Assembly: GCA_008692225.1 (NCBI GenBank)
Contig: VICG01000010.1
Coordinates: 2,108,001 to 2,172,000, forward strand
Source of the DNA: Monilinia fructicola
Lineage: Eukaryota > Ascomycota > Leotiomycetes > Helotiales > Sclerotiniaceae
Length of the DNA: 64,000 nt
Direction: 5' to 3'
The first letter of the stretch is position 1. Each line of letters opens with the position of its first letter. Position numbers and translations under genes: made by a program. Positions 43,966 to 56,485 of the stretch are shown piece after piece. The notes beneath the pieces were generated by a model that worked only from the letters and a program-made list of their open reading frames with translations, was not told the DNA's origin and ran no database searches.

Positions 43966-46150
43966 CAAAAAATTTGCCATGACGTTAAACGAAATTTAGC
44001 CACTACCAACCAGCTCGTATAGAAAAGTAGAGGTTTGCTTTTATGTATATCGTTACTCTGACGTAAATTTGATATGAAATTCATAACTCCTACACAGAAG
44101 ACCACAGAGATATATTCCACGAAAATTAGATGACCAAGTGATTCCCCCTTCCACCCCCACTTCTACACATCCCCCCTGCTCATAGTTTGAAGACGATTCC
44201 TTCAAGAAATATTCATGGCTCATGGATAATAGTCACAAGATAAATTAGCATCCTCTTCATGTTTGCAATACCAACGCACTATTCTGTCCCGCGTGGAGCC
44301 TTTTTTCGAATTTCAGTATAGCGGTCTGTTACCATGGTGCATGAAAGAAAAGAGGCATCGTGGTGGTGAAGAAAACAATCACGCTCAACGAGACTTTGAG
44401 CCACATCATGGCCATAGTCTTACATCTAATTGTATGAGCCGTTTGGATTCTCTGGGTCGACATAGAGTGTTGGTGCTAGAAGAGGATAGAGCATATATAA
44501 ACAGGTCATAATCCGGACCCGAGTAAAGACTTCAAGACTAGATAGCGTTGAAGATAAAGAGAAGGAGTGAGATGCTTAGATGGCACCATCTTTACTTGGA
44601 GAGAATGTGGTATGGTCATCAGTTGACGGTTCTTGTTTCATGCCTGTTTCTTCGTGGGGATTGCGATGGTTCTTTTATGGTTTGGCAATCTAATGAACCA
44701 ATCTCGGAAGGCTTGCAAAATCGCAAACATGGTACCTTCTCACGTTGATCTAATCCGGCCCATACCAATTGGATGTATTTTCATGAAGATTCACTGTGGA
44801 AGCTAATATCATTATGTGTGCTTGAGTAGGAGCAAAAGAACGGCAATCATAACTTGCATTTAAGATGATCCTATATTTGATTCGATTGACTATTGGTGAG
44901 AATGGTCATTCAGATACGTAGTATACCTATTCTTGTGACTTTTAGTTAAGTACGCCGCTGAGTTACTCAATTTGGTATAGCGTGGGTGCTAATGCGGGGT
45001 GTCTTTACCGAAACGTTCGCAGTTCGCTTGAAGTGAGCTTTTGAGTTTGCCGAACAAAGGGGTTAAACCTATGCGATATCACAACTCGTCTATCCGTATG
45101 GATATGGACACGTGGTATCGATATCCAACTGAGATTTGTTAGAATTTGCTCAATTATTGACAAAATTTTGTCTTTCTGATTGTCTGATTCTCATCATTTG
45201 ATTCCACCGGGAAAGTAGACTGCTACTCCTAGGCACGTGTTTGGTAGCTAATTCACTAAATCATTATACCAAACGCTACTCTGAGATTGATGCAGCTTAT
45301 GCGGTCGGCAGTAGATAGAATGGAAACATTTGTAGGTGAAAAGACAGCTTTTAATTGCATGGTGCGACTGGCTGACAGTTTCAACAGTCACCCTAAGTTA
45401 GTAATGCCGACACCGACACTGTAAGTCTGTACTTATCATTGAGCTAATCGGTAAAGGGCACGTCGATTCTACAGATAGATGATGATAGTCAGGCGACTGT
45501 TCTCGTTGATATTCCCAATTTGCCAATACTGAACTGGAGCAGATTGCAGCAATGACTTCGACTCGGCAATATCATGTCTCTCCATCTAATTTCGTCATGG
45601 TATTCGAAGCTAGATATCCTCATAGAAGTAGTGGTCCACAAGTAACGGGAGCTTCAACCAAAACCCTTATATTTTACTCGACTCATTTCATTTACACTAT
45701 TGAATCATGAATAGCACATATTCTCAACAGTCAATGTTGCCTCATGCCCACGTGAAGCTCTCATGAATCAATTTATTTTCTTTAAACCCTTCCAGTAGGC
45801 AAGGAGTATAGAAAAGGATGACCTGATGGCCAGCAGTATTTCCCTCTGCGAGACGCATGCTATCTCAGTCTATAGGACCAAACGAAATCAATGAGTACGT
45901 TGCCATGTAAGATGCGGCAGACTTTGTCATCGGGTTGAGGGTGGCTTCACCGCCGCGCCACCTTCAGCACAATATATCATGGAGAAATCCATGGCTGGAT
46001 AAAGGCGAAGAGCTACAAAAGCCTTGATCGGAGAGTGCAATTCGTTCTAACTGGAAATTCCGCTAAATCACAAGACTTGAATCAAGCAAAGGACCTCTCA
46101 GAGTTGAAGAGAAAACCCGAAGTATCATACTCGTAGAAGAGGCTTGCAGG
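43966..46150. other. geneless intergenic DNA
   Basis: Unique, moderately AT-rich sequence. Short frames (for example near 44263-44750) lack recognisable features. I see no RNA gene or repeat array. Confidence 0.45.
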
Positions 46151-46964
46151 AAGCGAGGAACACAGAACTCCAAATAGATGACTGGATCGGCACAATGCGC
46201 GGGACTTTGTCCATCGCCCATACCGAGAAGCTCTCAAAGATGGACGGACATTCATGCAAGATGTGGGCTCACAATCTACAAAAACCGTGACGGTAAATGT
46301 GCTCGGCCATTCCAAGAATAGTCCGCGTTAAGATCGTACTACAGCAAGTCGTACCCCTCACTCTGTCTAAATCCCAGGAAAAAACACTCCAGAAAGGCTT
46401 CCTGCAGCACTATTTAGATCCAGAACTTCGGAGAACCCACCTCCCAAGTATGCCACGGCATACACGCCGAACCGCGCCAGAACCGCACAAAAGAACCGCA
46501 ATCCCGTACCATCAACAGCGTCCAAACAATCGCCACCTCCTCTACACATCAAACGATCGCTCAATAGCGACGCTCACAGTCAACAGCGACGAATCCAGAC
46601 CCCTCGGAAACCTTCGCAGCCGCCGAGCCACAAGCTCATGTAAGCAGTCGACAGGCCCGAGAAGATTCTGCAGGAATATCCCATCCCGGCATGAACTTCC
46701 CAACCCCAAAGCATGTCGACGCCGCCCGAAAAAGCAAAAGTGGTCCCAGCGGATACGCCGAGCAATTCGAGAGGAGAGAAATACCATGGCACCGCTTTCT
46801 CCCTCTCCGAACCATCTCCGCACCACCACCCACCATCAAAAACACACTTTCCCCCACCCAAGACCACACCAATAAACTCCGTCGCCGCCACAAACCCCCT
46901 AGGATCACCGGCAAATATCAGCGTCGCCGCGACCGAGGAGAAAATCCAGAAACTTCCAATTTAG
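46151..46964 (+). pseudogene. possible proline-rich coding region, unknown, frame-broken
   Basis: GC content rises and plus-strand frames read like protein but switch several times. A first part reads RHNARDFVHRPYREALKDGR to QSTKTVT, then a plausible intron (GTAAAT at about 46291, CTAAATCCCAG to 46376). After it PPPKYATAYTPNRARTAQK and NSDAHSQQ, then ETFAAAEPQAHVSSRQARED, and finally MSTPPEKAKVVPADTPSNSR and PPPKTTPINSVAATNPLGSP to a stop at 46964. At least three frame changes are needed and no start is certain. I recognise no family. It may be a real gene with assembly errors or a decayed one. Confidence 0.4.
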
Positions 46965-48195
46965 ATGCAGACGGTGCGCTTCACAGGAATGAAAGGGAGT
47001 GTGCGAAGTTTCATCACGACAAGATGGCTGGGAAGAGCTTGATATGCAGACGCGGGAACGGGAACGGGTACGTCGGACATGTGTGCATAGCCAGCTCCGT
47101 AGTTAACTTCACGACATCCCCAATTCCAGATTCCAAGTTCCAAACACGAACGGCAATCCACATCGACCTCACTCCCTCCCTCAAAAAGGCGAACGAACCA
47201 ATCCTGCCCTTCCAAATCTTAAACATTATCCCGCCGAGGAAAGCGGCTAAAGTATACTTACTCCCTTCCCATCTCCACCGATCCAAGAACATCCACCGAT
47301 CCCCGTCCAATCTTCCGTTTCTCATTTCCCATTCCCCATTCCTAATTCTTCTTCCTCTTTTCATCTTTTTATCCTCTCATTCAATATCCTCTCACTACTT
47401 CCTGCAAAAATGAGATATCACTAAAATCCATTTCGTAGATGATTTCTATCCGAATGATATCCATGCCAGCATACCACACCACCGTACCACGAGCCACAGA
47501 GCTTTCCTCCACTTTCACCAGCTTAGGGCAGACAAATATCATGCAAGCAGATCAAGAAGCAAGCCTTTCTTAACGATCCTTGGAAAGTTTTCTCCATTTT
47601 TTTTATTTTATACAATGCGAACACTCTCACCGAGTCACCTCGACATAACGAGAGCATTCATTCTGATCTAAAGTGCTCATAATTACAAAGCCCCCTTCAC
47701 TCATCTTAACAATTCCTTCAAAAATCATGCATGCATACATCCGTCCACATCGAATTCATCCCTTCCTTCCTATTCATGTACCCACTCCCCTCCAAATGGC
47801 AATTCATAAAATAAAGTGAAGTGATGTGCACCGACGTTTCCCTTCCCAAAGCATCCCTTCAACAATCAATATATTCATTTTACTACTCATTTGCGAACCA
47901 AAAAAGCAAAAACAAAACAAGGTAAAACTCATTGGTGAAACGGAAGAAAACAGGAAAAAAAAACATAAAAAAAGAAACGTAAAAATTCGTACTCCAAAGC
48001 AATGCATGTATCAAATCACTCCACCACCCAAACGAATCATGACATCGTCGTAGCCGCGGATTGCCTTCCGGGAGGAATTTGCTTTTGGCAAATACCCCTC
48101 TTCTCTCTATTCGAGAAGGTCATTGAGAGTAGAAGTGCGGTGATTAAAATAGTACAAGTTACCGCTAAGAAGTAAAAGCCCAGTAACCTAGTCGC
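46965..48195. other. spacer containing the 3' flank of the medA-like gene
   Basis: Unique sequence with a T-rich/pyrimidine-rich part (47330-47400) and A-rich tract (47890-47985). A frame running 46691-47413 past the preceding stop has no supporting features. No gene. Confidence 0.45.
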
Positions 48196-50869
48196 TTAAG
48201 GTTCCGTTTCTTGTTGCTCGCGCTTCTTGTTGCTTTCCAACCAGCGACGCTTTCCGGAACGTGTATCGAAATGTGGGGTTGCAGTAACATCTCTTCCTGC
48301 AGCACCGATGGTTTCCTTAACTTTGTTGCGCCATGCATCAACTAAATTATAATCAATACTGATTTCATCATGGATACTGACCAATTACATAACAGAGGAA
48401 GTGACTCACGAGCTTTTTGTAAGAAAACCGACTTGTCTGCAAAGACTCTGCTTTGGTGCCAAGTCATTCGGTAACCCAAATCGTTAAGCTTGACCTCCAA
48501 CGCTCTCTGGGACTTGCGCATTCTTGGGATAGGAATTTCGCCTTCATTACCGTCTGGCAATTGAACAGAAAACATTTTTCTGCCGCGTCGAGATCGACCT
48601 CGACCTCCATCAACTTCATCATCGGTATCCTCTTCCTCAAAGAATCGGCTGCCGTGTGCCGATGGAGGAGGGGATTGCATTTGCAGTGGGAACCATGAAC
48701 GTTGATAGACTGAGTTACTCTTTCGGAACGAGTCTGGAATCTCATTGATATCGACCGTATCCAAGGTAACGCGGACACGAACACGACTTTGCTTAATGGG
48801 ATCCTCAACCAAGATGAACTTACGCTTTTTGGCTTCCGGGACATTGCCAAAGACATCAACGCTATCATCATCGTCAGGTTTTGATTGTGCAGCGATTGGA
48901 TGGCCTGGGCGAGGCAAGGGACGTCCATCATGAGCACCTGGAACCATGGAAGCTCCACCTACTGTGGAACTCGAAGGGTAATAGCCTTGGAAGACCTGGC
49001 TCTGTCGCACATCATCTCCTGAGCTGGCAGATCCGCTCGGGGCTTGATGGTGATGGTGAGTGTGTTCGTCCATATATTCTTCGTCACCTACAAACGGGGT
49101 CATTGATTAGCCTCTCAGGTTTATCCGGGAAGCAAAACAATAACAATACAAAGCAAGCAATGGGGAGCAATACAATAGTACGAAGACATAACGCGGGGTA
49201 ATGGGTAGGTATCGCGGAAGGCAGGAAGCAAAGTGCAATGTTGTATTATACATGAAAGTGCTTTTGTGACTAGTCACTTTATGGCCCCAAATTTCCCCCA
49301 ATCAATAGGTATATTCGCAAGAATGGTATCATAACAAAATAGCAATAATCGCACATCACATCTGGTGAAACATACCGACTTCTTCTCCTCCTTGGTTACT
49401 TCCGTCCGGATGGGCGTGGTGATGATGAAGCTGAGGACCACCCATACCATTAAGGTTAGGTTTGCCCATGCTTCCCGCACCGCCGGGACCCATGTTCGCA
49501 GAAGGTGGCATCCCTGTCGGACTAGGACCAGTCATGTGAGGATTGTGAGAGGTAGCCGCTTGTACCGCTTTACGATTGTTGATTTTGGCCATTCTTCGTA
49601 CTCTTCGACTTCTCAATCGTGGATCTTGGTTGCTGTTTCTCCAACTATCGACCGCTCTTTGTATTAATCCTCGTTTGCCACGTAGGCAAGGATTCAACTC
49701 TGCCAAGGCCCAACCGACGGTGTTGCACTCCGTTTCGTATACCAATCGATTCCCCCTGTATTGATCCTTGCTGCAGCACGCTCTCGGGTAAACACAATTC
49801 TCCGTTTTAAATTCCGGGGACAGGGTTTCAACGTTGACAGACTCAACATCACACCTGATTGTGTATTCCATCTTTACACGATCGCGTGAATATTCAAACG
49901 CAATCCATTGGACTCCGTTATTGTCTTGTCGCACGACAAGAGGGGTCGTTGCTGGAATTGGACCTGGCGCAGCATTGGGATTAACCCCACTGCCACCAGT
50001 GCCTGGCACATTGTTGGGTTGCATCTGAGGCGTGCCGTTTGCAGAATGCTGGGCCCCTAACGGCGGGTTTGGTCGTGCAATTTGTGGCACATGCGGTTCC
50101 ATCTTTGTTCTTGGACTTCCGGTCATGCCTGGCTGTTGGTGTTGATTCGGGTGTTGTTGCATCGGATGCTGATTCGCCTGGTGTGACATAAGCAATGTTG
50201 GCTGTGAGGTCATCGACTGCTGATGATGATGTTGTTGCTGTTGCGGGGGTGGCTGTTGTTGCGCATATGGAGATGGTCCGCCTTGGGCCATCGGAGGAGG
50301 ATATTGTTGCTGTGGTGGACCAGGGTAGTACATTTGTGGGTTTTGTTGCAATTGCGAAGATGGCGCATACATTCTGTTTTCATGTGCAGGCGAGGCAACT
50401 GATGCGGGAGAGTTGGATTGAGGAGTCTGGTAAATCGGAGGATATGGAGCCCGAGTCATATGTTGAGTGGCAGCCATGATGTCTGGAGTTTCTGGACCTA
50501 CGCGATCATTAGTGTTTAGTCTCAAATCATAGGAAGACGCGTAGATACACGCGTTTACGCACCTGCGGATGAATATGTACCAGATGCGCTTGGAGTGCTG
50601 TAAGGACTTGGGTGAGTTTGATAATATGGAAGTTCTTGATGTTGACCACCAGGTCCTGTCGCAGTTTGTGGATATTGTGGTAGAGCGTGGCCTGAAGGAT
50701 ACGCGTTGGAGTGTTGCGGCTGGGGGGGAGCCTGCTGATGATGCTGATGAACGATACTTGAAGGTCGCGGCTGTTGTTGTTGTTGCTGCTGCTGTTGTTG
50801 AAGATGGTGCGGAGGTGGAGGGCCTTGACCTTGCGGCGCGTGGTGGGGATGATGCTGCATTGATGCCAT
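48196..50869 (-). CDS. medA: MedA/Acr1/Ren1-type developmental regulator
   Basis: Nuclear regulator family required for normal conidiation and, in pathogens, host adhesion and virulence. Four exons: 50869-50563, 50497-49376, 49087-48410, 48341-48196, all GT/AG, giving 750 residues with no frame damage. The start is MASMQHHPHHAPQ, in a good GCTAACAATGGC context. Residues 1-310 are Gln/Pro/His-rich with a polyQ run (50771-50800). The first conserved block reads QWIAFEYSRDRVKMEYTIRC, NCVYPRACCSKDQYRGNR, GWALAELNPCLRGKRGLIQR. The second reads AKKRKFILVEDPIKQSRVRV, SNSVYQRSWFPLQMQSPPP, KLNDLGYRMTWHQSRVFADK and, after intron 3, LDAWRNKVKETIGAAGRD and RSGKRRWLESNKKR. KKRK and RGRSRRGRK could be nuclear signals. 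The Medusa assignment rests on remembered conserved blocks and the Gln-rich N-terminus. Confidence 0.8.
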
Positions 50870-53800
50870 TGTTAGCGATGGTTCCTTCAACGTTTATGAT
50901 ACATGTAACATCAAAAATGTAGAGACCATTGAGAAAAGCAAGTCGCGTCGCGATGTAGATTTCGAGACTTGAGATGTATGAACGATGGTGGTCGATCCTT
51001 GATGACGAGGGTCAAGTGCAGCAGCGCGGTACCTGGAATGAGATCTTCTGACAGGACAGGCGGCGCGCAATAATAGTGGTAAGAAAACAGTAAGAAATCT
51101 TTAGATGCGGGACTGGGACAAGGGAACAGAACGAGGGTGTACCTCAGTATAACAGATGCCTTGCTTCTATTACGAAATTTTTCAGATGAGTGGACAAGGA
51201 CCACAAGCGATGAAGGCAATGTCCGAGGGTCCAGTTTTTGGGGAGTGGATCTGACGAGGGTAAAAAGCTTATGGAGATGAGCAGAACAAAGGCCTCGAAG
51301 GAGCCGGAGAATAATAACAGAATGGGGTAGGTAAAAGACTGATCTGAGCGAGGATAAACGTACGAGGGTATGTAGCTGTTGATGAAATAGATAATGGTAA
51401 CGAGGAAGACTGGAAATAGGCAGGGTGACTTGACTGGTCTGAAATGGGGAAGTTTAAGCTTGAAGAACAAGGGCTTTGAATGGATGGATGAGATGATCGT
51501 ATGGGACATTCAAAAGAAAAATGTGGAAGAGGGCAAGGGGAACAGAAATGGAAGATATTCAGTGGAACCAAGGACAACGCATGGTATAAACGTGACAAGG
51601 TTTATATCGCATGAAAATGTAGAAAGGTGCGCGGACGTTGCAAGGTATTAACGCCATATATGGTATAGGGAAGATGAAGGAGTCAGGGGTAGAGGGCAGG
51701 GGGCTTATGTTTACAGTTATGCTCTGTAGGGAAAGAAAGGAAAAAAAAAGAGATAAAAATGGTCCGGGATAGTTTCGGTTTGTTTGGCCCTGAAGACAGC
51801 GGTGTGTATCGAGTGGAGGCAACTAGTCATTCTTGAGGAAGTTGGGTTGGGCTTTGGAATTGAAAGTGGGGCCAGCCACATGAACTTACGCATTGCGCAG
51901 GACACTATGGTGATTTATACGAATAATAACAAATAATAATCCTCCAAAGTTTTTCACTTGACCTGTTTAGGAGAATGAGGCGAATAATATATGAAAATTG
52001 ACATGTACATTATGTACAAACTAATTCATGCAAATTAAAATAACTACCATCATAATAAGAGTAATCAAAATACCACTCTGGATTAATGAATATTTTAATT
52101 TGTGACCATGGAAACTAAAGGGACTTTCCTTTTTAGCGTCGTGTGTCAGAATATTACTAGAAGGTTTAAGGTAAAGGAAAAAAAAGGAGGACTCCGTTCG
52201 TTTTTGATGCGGCGTTGTAACCTTGGCAAGCCAGTATCCCCAAATTCCTATTAGACTTACTGCAGCCTGAATAGTATTGCTTATGCCTTGATTATGATCT
52301 TCATATTCTTTTTCATCGGCCAACTTTAAACCAATACGAAGACACCGATGTAAAGGCGAATTCATCACAACCAATCAATCATTTTAGAAACTATCCTTAG
52401 ATTTGATTTCGATAGCTCATAAACAAATGAATGAACGGAGAAAATCAATAACATCAGGTGCCGCTTGTACACTCCAATCTCTTGATCTACATGAATTTTT
52501 AGCTGCATAAAGTGCGCAACATTACAATTTCCATTTTGGGCAAAGCAACCAATTAACAATGAGAACTTCATTGGTTCCACTCAAATCCCCAAAATAATCG
52601 GTCAGAGATTAAAGTCACCTTGTCTTGTTGATCTTAACCGTCAAGCGAATGGCTTCAAGGCCGTGCAGATGCAGACCCAGCCACTAGAAAAAGACATATT
52701 TTCTTGCCTCTTTGCGTGGGATTGGGCAGCTGAAAAATGAGATCCCTTGTTTATTGTGAAACGAGCCTACGAATCCTCGAGTCCAGCTCGATATGTGTTC
52801 TGGAAAGTTATGGAAGCCATACTTCCTTGCTTGCTTATTATGAGCAAAGAGGCTTATCCTTGTAGTCTCATCCAAAGAAGTGCAATTTATGAAAGGCAAA
52901 AAGCACATATCTCAACTTTGGTATCGTCGAATATGCACCAAGATGGCAAAGTGACAATAGACTGTGTGTGTACTTACATGTTCGTTATTCACGACGTTAA
53001 TGCCAGGCTCTTCTTTATATTGACGGTGTGACATTTTGGTGGGTGGTTGCTATATCAGTTAGAAAATGTATCTCCAGCCACACAGTACATCAGCCACATC
53101 AACAACAACCGTTAAAAAATGATACTAGGAAATCGTGGTTCATGTGTGTAAAACAGGGAATATCAATGTATCGTACCATACGATATCGATGCGTGGAGTA
53201 AAAAGGTTCAACTTACCGACAACGGTGACGGATGATTCGAAATCTTGAAGATAGTTGACGCGTGAGACAGATGGGATGTGAAACAAGTCCCGTGTATGGT
53301 CTTAATCGCAATTTCTGCTTGATATCGAATCAGTTTTATCCTTTACTTCATGTTGTCTCAAGTTGCTTCAATGCGATCATCGAAACCGAAGGTACCCAAA
53401 GGACCCGGTTGTGCAAAAAATAGAAACGTCGTCAAGTTTGCCCCATTATCGATTTCCCGAGTAGATCCTTTCATGAACCGCACATGGCATAGATGCGGAA
53501 AAGACGATGCGATCGAGGCTGGTGGAGCTTGATAATCAATTCAATTGAGTCTTAGACCAGGGGTTGACTTGAATCGATGGATTCCTGTTCCTGTGGAGTC
53601 TTTGGAACAGGCGAGCACCAGGCTATCAGGTGAAAACCCGAAATAGCTTCAGCCAGCTGACAAGCGCATTCTGTAATACGGAATGGGACGGACCGACACT
53701 GACCACCGCAAGATCGTTGATAGACTTAGACGAAGCAGGGTTTGGTGGCGCAACTTGGGCATTTTCCGGGCCCGGGTATGCTAGAGAACTTCTCCATAAA

Positions 53801-54200
53801 CTAGTCACTGGACCATACGCATCATAGGACAGGCAACTTGATCCTTAGACAGTAAGAATTTTGGTTGGAACTTACGATCTTAAGGAACAGCGAAGCTAAA
53901 ATTGTTGAGATGGGCGGACAAAAAGATCTGTATCTCATGTTAGCCATGTTGAACAGAACAGCCTGCGAACCAAAGGTTACATGCATACGATCCAAAGTAC
54001 GGATGAACCAAAAATCATAAATGACGCAACAAAATCAATGAGGCTGACAGTAGAAGAACAAGGCACAGACAGCGATGAACGTGGTAAAGGGGGTAGGTCC
54101 AAGAGCGAGCGGATGGAAAGATATAATATACAAACATGGGTAGCTCAACAAAACGATCCAACTTGATGATTAGAAATATAGAAAGGTTGCAACCCACACA
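50870..54200. promoter_or_regulatory. upstream region of the medA-like gene, possibly a long spliced 5' leader
   Basis: No protein-coding gene is supported in this 3.3 kb on either strand. The minus strand contains four perfect GTAAGT donors (51884-51889, 52972-52977, 53211-53216, 53870-53875) and long pyrimidine-rich stretches (51000-51600), compatible with a long 5' untranslated leader containing introns. medA in Aspergillus is known for a long leader, so this is plausible but unproven. Confidence 0.35.
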
Positions 54201-56330
54201 AGGGACATGAAGCTGGTCATCTGCAATAAGCCTTGCAAGCGGATGACACTTTAAATGTATGGTGGTGGAGAGAGGCAAGGATAAAGAACGCCTCGCAGTA
54301 ATTAAACAGAACAATCTCGTGGTTGGAAAATCCAAAGAATACAAAAGTCTAGAACACGTACCTCTGGGATGGTGGGCTTCTTATCGGATGGGTTTGAACT
54401 TTGAAGAGATTGTACTGTATGAAGGCCCGGCTAAACTGTCAAGCTGGGGGTAAAGCTGGACTTTGGATGGTCAAATGGGGTTTTTCTGTCAGAATTAGAG
54501 TTAGAAAGCTATCCCATGTAAAATACCCTTGAAGCAGGCGACCTCATCTACTGATAAGCGGTCGATAGATTTTCTTATCGCAAACTCTTCCTTCATATAT
54601 TGAATATGGAATATGGAATATGGAATATGGAATATTGAAATTGTTTGGCCGGAGTAGGGAGGAATCTTTCAATGCCATGGAAGAAATACGAAAAAATCCA
54701 CTTGATGGGAGAGTTGTTCGTATTGTGGAATGGATGCCGTGATTGTGAAGATGAACCTGAGTCGACTTACTGTGAGTTAATTGCGAATCCTCCAGAGACC
54801 CAGCTAGGTATGCGATATATCGTGAAAATCTTCCCACGTTGAGCTTTCTTCAATTATTGCCTTCGTATTTTTGGCTTTTTTTGGATTTTCTTCGATTTTT
54901 CAATTTCCGATTTCCGATTTCCGATTCTCAGTGATTTCAATTTGGTTCCAAGTCCCAATGAAATCAAAGCTGTAGCCGAACTTGCAGACGCAGACCGGAC
55001 TTCGTTCCAGATGAATGGTTACAGTTTATGCTCGTCGAGTTTCGGAGGTGGATGGCTGCCGCTGGAGATCGTGGGCGGGTATGTAGTAGTCGACTGGGGT
55101 ACCTTAAACTCTGGGAATATTCGCAGATCGAGTCTGGGTGACACAGAAGGTTAGCATTGCGTTGTGAAGTTTACATGCAGCTGAAAGAGTTGGCACCAAC
55201 GATCGCAAATTAATTATCAGGAAAGGGTTTGTTGAAGAGCTGGTGGAGATAATATCGTGATAACTTGCGGTCAAGAACATTCACCTCTGCGCTATGGTTC
55301 GAAACGGCGCGTCTTCTCTTTTGTACGAGATTCCACGTTGATGAGTTGTACAGTTGGCGACTCTTTGGTAACCTGAGCACTTGTGTGAGGTGAAGAGATA
55401 TCTTGAGGTCGAAGTGGTGGTGGTATACAGAGAGTTCCAAGTTACCGGCAAAAATCGGTAACCTGTATGTGCCCGCGACGCGCTTCCATACCAGATGCGG
55501 AGGACGAGGCGTTCGATAGATTGATTCACTTCAAGAATTCCAGAGATTCGGTAGGAGAATAGGAAAAATAACTGGATCTCACCTTTTTGACTTATAAAGC
55601 TGCTGTACGTCAAGCTCAAGAACCTTGAGGCTGGAATAAATAATTGTATTGATATCTTTACCAAAGAATATAAGTGCGACAAAACCACTTTCTTTGGCTT
55701 GGGTATAAGTTAGAAGATTATCGACAAGAGAGAAATGAGAGGGAAGAGAGAGATGAGAGAGATGAGGATAAACAAAGACATCCAATAAGGGAGGGTTTAT
55801 CGAATTGAAAAGTTTACGTCTAAGGAAGGAAGGTTGCAATTCAAGAGGAGACGGGAGCTCTATTCTTGATGTGTACCTACCTGGTACTCCAAGTTACTGT
55901 ATGACTATTAGTTGGACCTTTGAAGAAAGAGAAGGTACTCTTGTTTGGAGCTGGTATCACTCACAATTTCAGGTTTTTTTTTTTAATTACCTCCGATCCT
56001 TCAAGACTCGACCACCACCATCGAGCGAGCCCTCAATATCCGATTGTTCTGAATAGCTTCACTCTATCCCTTCAAGAAAAGGCGGTGATGAAGAATTTCA
56101 ATTTTCTGCCAACGTTCTTCTGCGGAAGCAAGGATTGCAATGACACCCGTCGTTCTGGAGATCCTTGTCGTCGATTGCAGAAAAAGCTTGATTTAAGAAA
56201 GGCACAGCTAGGTTAACAAAAGACAAGTGCAGTACAGAGTACAGGGCCTCTCCTTCAGAAGCTGGGATGGGTTGAGTGACGTCCAGAAGTTTGGATTTAA
56301 AGTTGTAAGGCCAGCAAGGTCAAGGGCTCA
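54200..56330. other. geneless unique DNA
   Basis: It holds a GAATATGGAATATG run (54598-54640) and a TTTCCGATTTCCGATT run (54900-54927). No gene or RNA supported. Confidence 0.45.
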
Positions 56331-56374
56331 AGTGAAATAATGGGCTGAAAAAGGGAGGGGAAGAATTGAGGGTG

Positions 56375-56485
56375 TAGGGTGGAGGGATAGGGTGGAGGGA
56401 TAGGGTGGAGGGATAGGGTGGAGGTGGAGGTGGAGGTGGAGGGGGGAGGGATAGAGTGTAGGGTGTAGGGTGTAGGGATGGACGA
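56375..56485. repeat. GGTGGAGGGATAG tandem repeat
   Basis: About four copies of GGGATAGGGTGGA, then GGTGGA hexamers and TAGGGTG heptamers. Confidence 0.85.
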
